Below, in pieces: positions 36,061 to 45,498 of a stretch of 64,000 nt of DNA. Below the pieces are notes generated by a model. It searched no databases. It was given only the letters and a program-made list of their open reading frames with translations, and was not told where the DNA came from. This stretch comes from Pyrrhoderma lamaoense (Eukaryota; Basidiomycota; Agaricomycetes; Hymenochaetales; Hymenochaetaceae). The translations under genes were made by a program, and so were the position numbers. The DNA lies in NCBI GenBank assembly GCA_002794735.1, contig NBAZ01000001.1:1550001-1614000 (forward strand), written 5' to 3'. How positions within the stretch are numbered: the stretch's first letter is position 1; every line of letters begins with the position of its first letter.

Positions 36061-37475
36061 TCAGGATGATGACGGGCGAGCATCGTGTCTAGCTTGCTTG
36101 CGATGCTCTGCTTCATGTGTTCTCCTTAATCTGTCTCCAATGTCGACGAAGCGCCCACCGACATCCTTGAAAACGATTGATGGACGTCCATCCTTTGATC
36201 GATAGACAACGTCAGGTTCCCGCGGTAACTTCACTTCTCCATTCTTCGGGGTACGTCCCGTTAATAGCTTAGCATCAGACTTTGCTTCAGCCGCTTCAAG
36301 ATGGGCAACCTTGGCCTCCTCCTTGGCTAGTTCTAATTGACGAGGAATAATTGGCTCCTGCCATACGAGAAAGTAAGATACGCCATAGCACCCAAGTATC
36401 AAAAGTAAGCAAGATTACCTCTGATTCACCAACTGGCTCCCAGTATAATCGTTGATATCGATCACGAGCACGATTATCAACTTCTTCCTGGTCCTGTAGA
36501 TCCGCTGCATAGACGTTTTGTCTTGATGCAGGGACATGTTTTTGAACTAGGTCAACAGAACCCAATATTTTCTCCATTCCAGCAACAAAACCTGTTTGTA
36601 GTTGTTTACCCTGAAGGTATATAAGTCAGTACGGTGTAGCTTTATTCAAGTTGTTTGCAAATAAACAAGAGATTTCCATCAGATGGGGTTGAAATCGGTG
36701 TAACCATACGAGTGATTATTCACTCAGTTCTTACGTTCGCGAATGATATGATAGTTTTCATCATCAAAGAAAAAGAACGGAAAACTTGACCTACCTAAGA
36801 TTTCCATAATTGCATGTTACACGAAAAGTAATTAGTCCATTGACGACATCCCCTTTCAGTGCAAGCGTACCTCCTGTGAATATATAATCAGTAAAAAGAA
36901 ATCATCAAACAATTTTCATATATAGGAGAGGATCAGAAAGCCATGCATGTTTAGTATGTTTAACCATGTCCCTAAGGGATCTTAAAGACTAATCGATTTT
37001 GGGCTCATCACGAAGAAAGATGGAATTTGAAATTAATACTCACTTTCACCCAGCTAGCTTCCATCCCTTTCAATCGAAGGATAGCATCTAACCTTTTTAT
37101 GCTTATACCGTACGTTTCTGACAGAACTCGGATATTATACCTCTTAGGATCTCGCATGTAGAGCTCATAGAGGTGGGTCTTAGTCTTGTCTGATATAGGT
37201 GCTGGAGGTTTAAAGGAGGTGTTCATAGGAAAGGGCTAGATAGAATGACATTAGCTGACGAAAGAGAAGATTTTCTAGATGATACTAACAAATGTCTTAT
37301 TCTTGCTCAACCAGTTAGGCCCATTTGTAGGGTATTTGAAGGCACTCCCAGGACCTTTCAGCCATACATTGACATCGTCTCCAACCGTCTTTCGAGGGAG
37401 TCTTACTCCTCTCGAGAAGATAGCTTGAGTATTGGAAAGAGGGAGACGAGGACGAGATGCGAGACGAATCGACAT
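36061..37475 (-). CDS. bot1: mitochondrial small-subunit ribosomal protein mS45 (Bot1/Mrps35-like)
   Basis: A fungal mitoribosomal small-subunit protein of the Bot1 (eukaryotic mitochondrial regulator) family. The N terminus, MSIRLASRPRLPLSNTQ, is basic and Ser/Leu-rich, as expected of a mitochondrial presequence. The conserved region follows after splicing: PAPISDKTKTHLYELYMRDP, YNIRVLSETYGISIKRLDAI, EASWVK joined to GKQLQTGFVAGME. The C-terminal block is PREPDVVYRSKDGRPSIVFK, then the basic end. The intron between EASWVK and GKQLQTG is 433 nt (36611-37043), against about 55 nt elsewhere. It holds no exon, but two snoRNA-like elements lie within it. Divergent from the EFM3-like gene and convergent with the F-box gene. 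Confidence 0.82.
36675..36768 (-). ncRNA. possible second intronic box C/D snoRNA
   Basis: In the same intron, downstream in transcript order, a C box ATGATGA (36764-36758) is followed by CTGA at 36727-36724 (possible D') and CTGA at 36682-36679 (possible D). The sequence before the last CTGA contains TTTCAACCCCA. This is antisense to TGGGGTTGAAA, which I recall from fungal LSU rRNA just after the GAATGATTAGAGG segment. Evidence is weaker than for the first element: a shorter rRNA match and no clear terminal stem. Confidence 0.4.
36929..37015 (-). ncRNA. probable intronic box C/D snoRNA (LSU guide)
   Basis: On the minus strand, inside the 433-nt mS45 intron, a C box GTGATGA (37011-37005) is followed 68 nt later by a D box CTGA (36936-36933). 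Close to the C box, the 13-mer TCGATTAGTCTTT is antisense to the universally conserved LSU rRNA segment AAAGACTAATCGA. The sequence directly before the D box (ACATGCATGGCTT) is antisense to the conserved SSU segment AAGCCATGCATGT. Both rRNA segments are quoted from memory. Size, box order and intronic position fit a box C/D snoRNA of the group guiding methylation near yeast 25S 805-817. No terminal stem is obvious. Confidence 0.65.
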
Positions 37476-37630
37476 TTGAAGAATGCACGCGTTAAAAAAA
37501 TTATTTTGAAAGTGATCAACTTAGGGCCGGCTTAGGATTTCGCTTACACGATATTGCCTTCTTATAGCTGATGATGCATTTACATAAACAAGTACGCATT
37601 CGATTGATTTTCTGATCTCGTTACTTCACT
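37476..37630. promoter_or_regulatory. bidirectional promoter, mS45 / EFM3-like
   Basis: 155 bp separate the start codons of the two divergent genes. Both products act in translation (mitoribosome and elongation factor 2 modification), so co-expression would make sense. No specific site was assigned. Confidence 0.45.
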
Positions 37631-38957
37631 ATGCGGGAAGACACTTTTCAGCTTTTGAAATCATATGCATTATTAGCACCCATATCCAGGCTTTGCTTCC
37701 CCTCTCCATACACCGATGATTTACAGAAAGAATTTATTGATCAATTCATATTATCGAAACATTTTCAGACCTATACCCCCGCTCCAAGTTACCAACGTTT
37801 ATTTTGGAAGTGGGTGATAAAGTGTATTGAAGAGCAAGGAGAAGAAGTTGAAGAATTTATCTATTCTTACTACCTTAGCCTTCCTTCATCATCGCAATCG
37901 TAAGTTTCTACGCGTGAGTTTAAATCGGATTTTAATCACTGTATCTCTTAGTAGAATATTAGTATCATCCGCTCCTCCTTCCCCTTCTTATATCACATAC
38001 TTCTGGGAAGGGAGCCGTGGCCTTTACCCCGTCTACTCCAAAAGACAATACTGCCCAGAGGACTGTAATAAATGCACCTTGTTTGAATCTCGCTCAATCA
38101 TTGAAAGTGGAACAACTGGTCTAAGAACTTGGGCGGCTAGCCTCGTTCTCGCAGAATTTCTGGTCTCCAACAAAGGTGTGCTCAATAATAAAGAAGTAGA
38201 AAGCATAATATTCTGAAGAAATAATTGAATAAAGAACTCCTGGGAAAGGCACGGATACTAGAACTTGGTTCAGGGATCGGTTTCCTGGGCATAATTGTAG
38301 CTCGTCTACAAATTGAATGCATGGAGGATGCCTATATAGGATCACTAAGCCCCGATGAATGTCCATCACTGTACCTAACAGATCTTAATGAACGGGTTCT
38401 CTTGAGGTGTGAAGACAACTGTAGACTTCCTTGTAGTGGGTTTACAATATGAAGACTATGAATATTCAATTTCTCACATCCTTCTAGATAGTATATCATC
38501 TCATCCAAACTTACAATTCAAACCCCTAGATTGGAATGATGCGCTGGACAAAGATTGTAATTTGGAGTTACTTGAGTTTCTAGAAGAGGTCGACGCAGAT
38601 CTCATTCTTGGAGCCGATCTAGTCTGTAGTTCCTCTTCTATGACGTTTTTTCAATGATTTTCAATGTTTTGTGTCAAGATATACGACTCTTCAATCATAC
38701 CATCATTAGTCGCGATGTTGGTTCTTTCACTTCGATCTCCCAAAAAGCGAAGGCGCTCACTGCTAGCTGCAACACTCCGAAATGAGGCTACTTTTGACTA
38801 TTTCATACAAGAAGCAACACAACAGGGACTTCGAGTTGAGGAAGTTGAGTTACCAGACACAAAGCTAGCACAATTTCCAGTCAGTCAGCCCGATAGAATA
38901 GGAGAAAGTAGTAGTCAAATTAAAATCTTCTCCGTTGAGTACGATTACAATACGTAG
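37631..38957 (+). CDS. EFM3: protein-lysine methyltransferase, EFM3/EEF2KMT-like
   Basis: A seven-beta-strand SAM methyltransferase of the FAM86/EFM3 group, whose yeast and human members methylate a lysine of elongation factor 2. The N-terminal FAM86-type region is MREDTFQLLKSYALLAPISR with PSYQRLFWKWVIK. It is followed by SGTTGLRTWAASLVLAEFL. The SAM-binding motif is RILELGSGIGFLGI, and the aspartate-rich post-motif is LYLTDLNERVLLRCEDN. Then come LILGADL joined by splicing to IYDSSIIPSLVAML and ATLRNEATFDYFI. Joins at each intron were checked. The C terminus is KIFSVEYDYN. Substrate assignment is by family; the length is normal. Confidence 0.85.
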
Positions 38958-39001
38958 TCAGAGGTCACATTTACATGTATATATATACAGATCATCCTGT
39001 A

Positions 39002-41559
39002 CTAATACGCAAATCGAAAATCTATACGCTGATTACCTTTGTCTTCCGTTGTTTCCAGATATTTCTTCCTCTCCTAGAATATGAGACAATGAATTCGGTA
39101 AAATGACAGTATTTCGGGGATACCGACCTCTTGTGACCAACTGTTCCAAATCCGATCTCGGTATCTATTTAGTGAGTTATAGAACACATACGTAGCTGCA
39201 TATATGCATATGTTCATACAGCAAACTGCGATGAGAGCCCTATTTCCACGTTTATCTAGTACGAAGATCGATTCAATTATACATATAGGAAGAATGTCGA
39301 GTTATTGCATACATAGTGGCTATAAGGAAGGGGTTGTTCAGTAGATATAATCAGCTAGTCATCTGTCTAGTTACTCACTTTATCATCGGCCCGGTATACG
39401 TTAGCCTTGCAAGAAGGTCAGAAGAAAATTAAACGGAAAAGCTGATCTAACCTACAATTATAATAGCCCCCGCCTGAACAAACATATTGTAACAAGAGGC
39501 TGATATAGTCCGTGTTCGTACACTATTAGAATTTCTTGATGCCCAAGCAACTTGAATAGGATGAACATAAGGGTAACCTAAGTAAGGTTAACCTCATTAA
39601 CATTTGTTGTGGTTAGTCTAAAACGTCACAAACCAGTTATCAAAGTTACCTATATCTTAGATTAGTCTCCCTTTAAACGATTCAATCTTGGCGTTTCAAC
39701 ATACCACAGCATAGTAAACCCACGGCGAGTTTTGTGAAGTAAACGTATATAGAGCAACTAGTAAAGGTAAGGCCCAGAACTGGAGCATAACAGTCGCTAG
39801 AACTCGACTATCGACTATTTCACTGAAGTACGTAGCAGCAATCATATTACATAAACCCAGCACACCAGAAGGAACGACAAGCAAGTTTGTTTGTGTCGTT
39901 GTGAAACCGAGTGAACGTAATGTAAGGGTTAGGTATGTTTGCGGTGGACCAGTCGGAACTAGAGAAGGTTACGTATCAGTTCTATAAGTTTCGCGCTAAA
40001 TAATAGAAAGGAATGCCCGACTTTGGTGTACTAATCCAAGAATGTAGATTGGCCAGAGCCTCCAATCACAGAGAGCTTCAAATATTTGTCGAGGTGATAT
40101 TCCCTGACGGTTGTGCATATCTGATTTAGATGGATCATCTCGAAGGACTCTGCATGAAGTCGATTTCTTTCGATCTGTATAACTGATAATCAGAGTACAT
40201 ATGAACATACCTATTCACTATTATAATTTCCTCTCTTCAGTTATTTGTTAACAAAGACGTCATAACGATTAGGGCTAACAAATTCACACCTTTCTGAGAA
40301 CCAGCCTTTTGGTCTGAACCATGCCCGAGTTTGTGTTGGTCCAGGAGGTAATAGGAAGAAAGAGAGAACGCCGATAGTTAACGTGAAACAGCCTTCAATC
40401 AGGAATAGGTAACGCCATCCAGGTTGTCCTCGTACACCTCGTAGTTGGAGTATGCCGGCCGCAATGAAAGCGCTTACCATATCAATGAGATACCCTGAGA
40501 GCCAAAAATAGGCCATCCGAATCGGGACTGCAAAAGTTGACAGTAATTATAAAGATTTTAGATATTTGTGAGCTGCGTAGTAATGACTCACGCTCGCTCT
40601 TGGTATAATAATAGGACAAATAGAGAACTACATCCGGGATAAAGCCACCCTCTAGTAAGCCAATGAAGCATCTGGCTATGAGGAATGACGTCCGGCCTGA
40701 TAGACAATATTGACTCATGGCAACTATACTCCATAGAGTCATCTAATATTAGAACCCAGGGGTTATCAGCAATAAACAAATAGGAGTATGTTTAGCTTTG
40801 TACATCTCGTACCTGGATAGGGATCCATCTGTCAGGCCCGATCCTCTTTGAAACCAATTGAGAAGGAAGCTCAGCAACTAAGAAGCTCAAACGGAATATT
40901 GAGGTTCCCAGATTAAAATCATTGGTACTTAGACCAAGGTCATCCAGAAAGTTATCCGAGTTTGCCTGGGAAATGTTACCCCTGTCAATGTCCAGAGCAA
41001 GATACCTAGAACGACGGGTAGTTAAGACTGTCTCCCCAGAATACAGGGGTCAAACAAATATAGTACATCACACCTGATTTCGAATTATCTGTCAGATAGG
41101 TCTTGTAAACTCTGTAGAGATGCATGTGCTTACAGGTCCAAACCATGACACGGAGATCAATCTTTCTCACTACTTTCTTTGGGTATACAGTATATCAGTG
41201 CGCAATCACAAATTGGAGCATTGTAAGCTCACCTGTTCCTCACGCCATGTCCATCTAGCCCCAGGATCGAACCTATGGGCATTCTCATAAGTGGGGGGTG
41301 GGCGGTATAACTCTAAAGTATCGGGATTATCAAATACTGAAGGTTGAGTTGCGATGCTATCTGGATCCTGTGCCGTACGTCGGAGTACTCGGTTCCAAAA
41401 GTGTTTTGATTCACCCGTAGTAGCATTCCCTATAGTAGCATCTAGAGTATCTGAAGGGGCACTGGAGATTACCTTACCATCATCATATACGTCTTTTTCA
41501 ATATTGATAACATTAACTTCTCCTATCTCCCCCTTTTCCTTATCTGAGTTCGTAGACAT
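39002..41559 (-). CDS. MFS transporter, Dal5/allantoate permease-like family
   Basis: A twelve-helix major facilitator of the anion:cation symporter group (allantoate, pantothenate and vitamin-type carriers). Substrate is not predictable. The cytosolic N terminus ([19 protein letters not shown]) precedes [15 protein letters not shown]. Then come [40 protein letters not shown] and [20 protein letters not shown]. Further on are [54 protein letters not shown] and [19 protein letters not shown]. The end is [20 protein letters not shown]. The frame depends on very small exons: 7 nt (41067-41073), about 24 nt (near 40225), 16 nt (39634-39649) and 7 nt (39313-39319). Each restores exactly the family sequence. 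Convergent with the EFM3-like gene, 44 bp apart. Confidence 0.88.
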
Positions 41560-41923
41560 GGGTTTAGAGCTCTAATAGATGCAACCTTATACCTATGTGG
41601 TTTGAGACGAAAGACGATGCTTGTTGCTTAGTGTAAGACTTATCAAGAGTGCAAGAGTCATATCTTCTATAGTATTGTAGGCCACAGCTGGACAGTCAAG
41701 CACACGCGATATGGCGCGATAGAGAAGCTCTTGCAGATACATGTTGAAAATTCACTTATCTTCCGCTTCCGAATTCTTATATCAAGTTCACATGCTCATG
41801 CCGGTGGTCAGAGCGGCGAGTGCTCACATGTACATTATCTAAGAAAAGTCAACTGCTTATTACATTTGCGGAAGAAACTCATACGCTAGGGTCACAAATA
41901 CAATGTTATACTTTTTTTTTCGT
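41560..41923. other. intergenic, nothing seen
   Basis: AT-rich spacer between the transporter start and the CCT7 stop. It has a nine-T run shortly before the CCT7 3' end and no coding character. Confidence 0.5.
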
Positions 41924-43921
41924 TCATCGCCTTGGCATACCACGGCCTCTACCTCTACCTCTCAATGCTTGAGCTGCTGCACCTGGAGGGGCCTTCGGAC
42001 CTGGATTCGGCTGAATGAAACAAGAATAATTAATGCCGGTATCAGTAAAGGAGTGTTCAATTTTATACAAAGAGGAGTAAAAATTCCGAATGATAAACGT
42101 ACCCCTTCGCTTTGTGGGTTTTGAACTGTTTCATCGACGCTAAGAATTAAGCATGCCGCCTCAGTGGCGCTGCTGATAGCGTTGACCTTTACAAGACTCG
42201 GTTCCCATACGAATGCTTCCATGTTGTTCCGCACACCTTCCACGCCATCGACGTCAACACCAGCCCAGAGCTCACCCTTTGCATGACGCATACGGAGTTT
42301 GTTGAGAATATCTGTTGAGTCAAGTCCGGCATTATTGGAGATTTGACGAGGAATGATTTCGAGAGCGCGAGCGAATGCAATCATGATGAGTTGCATTTTC
42401 CCTGGGATTGTCAAAGCATGCTTTCGGATGTGAGCGGACAAGTCCATCTAGAAAGATAATTTAATATGGGTTGCAATAAATAGAAGAGAAAAACCTACCT
42501 CAGCTGCACCGCCGCCCGCAACGATTTCACCATTGCGAATTGCGCGCTTCACAACCATGATAGCGTCATGAAGACTCCGCTCAACTTCTTCAATAAATTG
42601 TTCAGCGCCGCCTCTAAGGAGTAGGGTGCATGTTTTTGCCTTTGGACAATCTACAAACATATTATAACGTTCACCTCCTACTTGTTGCTCCTCAAAGTGT
42701 CCACACGTTCCAAGGTGTTCGGCGGAGATATCTGTACAGGTTGACTGCACAGAGCCTCCAACAGCCTGCACGACACGGCGTAAGTCTGCAGCAGGGACAC
42801 GTCCAGCACAGAAAATGTTACGATCAGCAAACCATTGAGTCGCAAGATCGCCAATTGGAAGTTTGCTGAGTACAACATTAGCACCCGTTTTTTGGATAGC
42901 CTCTAGTTTGCGGAAGATGATCTCCCACTCGGCGTCTACGATAGCTTGATATTCGGATACTTGCTCAACACGGACTTCCGCATTGTCTTTCTCTGCTTTC
43001 AGTTCTAGTTCAACGTTTAAGCAGAGAATGATAGGGTTATCAAATGATTTCGGCTGCTGTTCTGCGCCAGCATACGTGAATGTCTTTTTGAAGGAGACAC
43101 CACGGATAAGCATCGAGTCTTGCATACCACCACCAGGTATTTTCTTGATCCCGATTAGCGATTCGTCCAAATCGTTCTCGTCAAGAGACTCAACGGCATC
43201 GACAACCATTTTTGAGAAGAAAGGTTTTTCGGAGTGTATGAGTTTTGAGGACATTGATGTAGACGCACATTTAAGCAATAGAGATCGGAAACGTCTAAGA
43301 CCCGTAATTTCAGTACTAAAGTAACATGCGCATGAATAAATGCAGGCATACTCTGGATCAGATTTATCTACAGTTATTTGAATTTCTTTTATCCGTTCGA
43401 TAGCCTTGCAGAAAAAGTGAGTGAGAAGATGATGTGTACATTATCGATATTCACATACAAGTTGTGCTGCCTTTCGGAAACCTTTTATGATGATATGTGG
43501 GCTCACACCCTCTTCAACGAATCCTTTGACTTCCTTGAGCAGTTGGGCTGCCAATAATACGACACTTGTCGTTCCGTCTCCTACCTCAGAGTCCTGTGCA
43601 CGTGCAATGTCTACTAATGTCCTGGCAGCAGGATGGACAATATCTAATAATTTAAGAATGGTTGCACCATCGTTAGTTATTTCAGCTTCTCCACGACCAT
43701 TGACGATGAGCTTGTCCATCCCACGAGGCCCAAGCGTTGTTGAGAGGGTGTCTGCGATTGCAAGACATGCAGAGATATTTGAAAGTAATTGAGGTTTTCC
43801 TTGAGAGGTATCTGTGCCCTCCCGAAGGAGGACGACAGTAGGTTGCTAGGTATGAAGATGAGAAGGGGATCTACGATGAGAAAAGTGGGTATATGCATAC
43901 CATTGGGAGTGCCCGTTGCAT
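41924..43921 (-). CDS. CCT7: chaperonin TRiC/CCT subunit eta
   Basis: Cytosolic group II chaperonin subunit that folds actin, tubulin and WD-repeat proteins. The start is MQRALPM, spliced to [20 protein letters not shown]. Equatorial ATP-site motifs are present: [25 protein letters not shown] and [18 protein letters not shown]. The apical domain has [14 protein letters not shown] and [20 protein letters not shown], typical of eta. The second equatorial half has [19 protein letters not shown] and [13 protein letters not shown]. The tail is an (RG)n repeat, as in fungal eta subunits. All expected blocks are present, and the five or so introns keep frame. Divergent from SF3b5. Confidence 0.95.
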
Positions 43922-44037
43922 TCTGGCTTAATTTTCTGTGAGAAGGACGATGAACAGATGGATTTGACTATACGCGTCTTGCTCTCTCCATCTTTCACTG
44001 ACGCGGATTGCATTCTCATTCTCACGCTTCTTTTGCA
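43922..44037. promoter_or_regulatory. bidirectional promoter, CCT7 / SF3b5
   Basis: 116 bp lie between the divergent start codons, CT-rich on the plus strand. Both genes are constitutive housekeeping functions, which fits a shared promoter. Confidence 0.5.
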
Positions 44038-44611
44038 ATGGTACGCTCACCACCGACTGCTCTCAATATGTTAACCTTGTTGCTCACCAACGCTTCTTTG
44101 TTAGTCCTCAGAGCTTAGATACACTGCAATCACCCAGTTAGAGCATCGTAAGTTTCCTGGCTTCTGTTTCACCTATGCTACACACTCATTTTAGCCTGTC
44201 ACCACTAGTCCATGCTCGGTATACGGGTACCGGTGAGTATGAGATTCATTTCACTCTGCATTATTATCACTTCTAAACTCAAGTATCCACTAGGACATGC
44301 CGACATGACCAAGTAGTGCGTATGCTTCTCTTTTGGTCCAAACTTGGATCACGTTCTAAATCCGATTATACTGATACTACTGGTAGTGAATGGCTTACAC
44401 ACCAACACCGAGATACTTGTGCGTCTATAATAGGGCATCCTCCACTAGCATCGTACCTGGCTATTGCCGACGGAGAGAGTATAGGACGCATCAAGTTTGA
44501 GATGACGGAGGTAGATAGATTGAACATTTGTTGCTAACAAAGTGCTCAACTTGTTGCTTTCAGCGTATGCTTCAGCCTTGCGGACCTCCACCTGCGAAAG
44601 ACGAGGACTAG
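44038..44611 (+). CDS. YSF3: splicing factor 3b subunit 5 (SF3b10/Ysf3)
   Basis: The smallest subunit of the SF3b complex of U2 snRNP, which holds the branch site. Six exons are proposed: 44038-44069, 44119-44147, 44209-44232, 44294-44315, 44387-44510 and 44564-44611. They total 279 nt (92 residues), against about 86 in other eukaryotes. The joined product contains QLEHLHARYTGTGHADMTKY, EWLTHQHRDTCASIIGHPPL, ASYLAIADGES and RMLQPCGPPPAKDED. These match the family almost residue for residue. Four exons are 22-32 nt, so the gene is easy to miss. The first exon and its GTTAAC donor are the least certain; the rest is well supported. Confidence 0.88.
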
Positions 44612-45498
44612 CCCTAATCTCATTGGGAGGTTGTTTGGATGGATGCCTGGTTACTGGCGTCAATAGTTGACCTCGATTACAAACGCGGACTGACAGGGAG
44701 GAGAGTCGCGAGTGGAGTTTCGCATGGGTAAAATAGCAGCGGGATATCTGGGTGGTGTTGAGCCCGATTGCCGGACTCGGGCCATGTGAGATTGCGCCCG
44801 TTTGGATTATTATAGAGATGCCGGTTCGTTTGAGACTGCATTAGGCAAAATAAGTTGTAGTTCTGTAGCAAATGATCATAATCATAATGGACTTGACATG
44901 ACTGACGAGTGGATGGGCCCATTAGCCTCTGTTCGGGACTAAGATGGTCGTGGTGAGCTGATGGATACGGAGTGTTCAGAGTTGGTTAAGATACACATCG
45001 GGAGTGGCTATGGGGAACGGATTATGTACATGCACATGAAGGACCATCAGCCATCATCTTGTTCAGATTCAGATCAAATCTCTTAGCCCCTCCGTGGCAC
45101 TAGAGTATATGAGTACAAGTACATGTCATCCCCATCCCTCAGCTCATGTCCACCCAGCCGCTTTCCACTTCGCTGCCAGCCCCCGTCAAGTCCTCGTCTC
45201 CTAAATTGATACCGGTCCAGTTTCTATAAAACATTCGAAATCCTCTCTTCCGTCAAGGCTCGCCTCGCCCGCTTGTCCTAACCGAGACACGAATCTCTTC
45301 GTCCCTCATATTCTTTTCTGTGTTTTTCTTCAATAAACGCCTTAAGTGTATATCGCAACCTTTATCTTTTTTTTTCTCAGTACCTCTCGCAAACAAGCCA
45401 TCAAAGTAGCTGTCAGTTTGTTGCTGAACACCAAACAATCATTTCATACCACAGGAACTCCCGATCCATTATTCTCCTCGGACTCTATAAATGAAAAC
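44612..45498. other. intergenic, upstream of methyltransferase gene
   Basis: No coding segment recognised. The last 300 bp are CT-rich, as expected of the promoter and 5' leader of the following gene. Confidence 0.5.

Noticed and set aside
36611..37043. A hidden exon within the long mS45 intron
   Set aside because: EASWVK joined directly to GKQLQTGFVAGME matches the family without any residue missing.
39560..39720. Frameshift in the MFS transporter near YPYVHPIQ
   Set aside because: A 16-nt exon at 39634-39649 with two consensus introns gives AVVTLITGYPYVHP, so no frameshift is needed.
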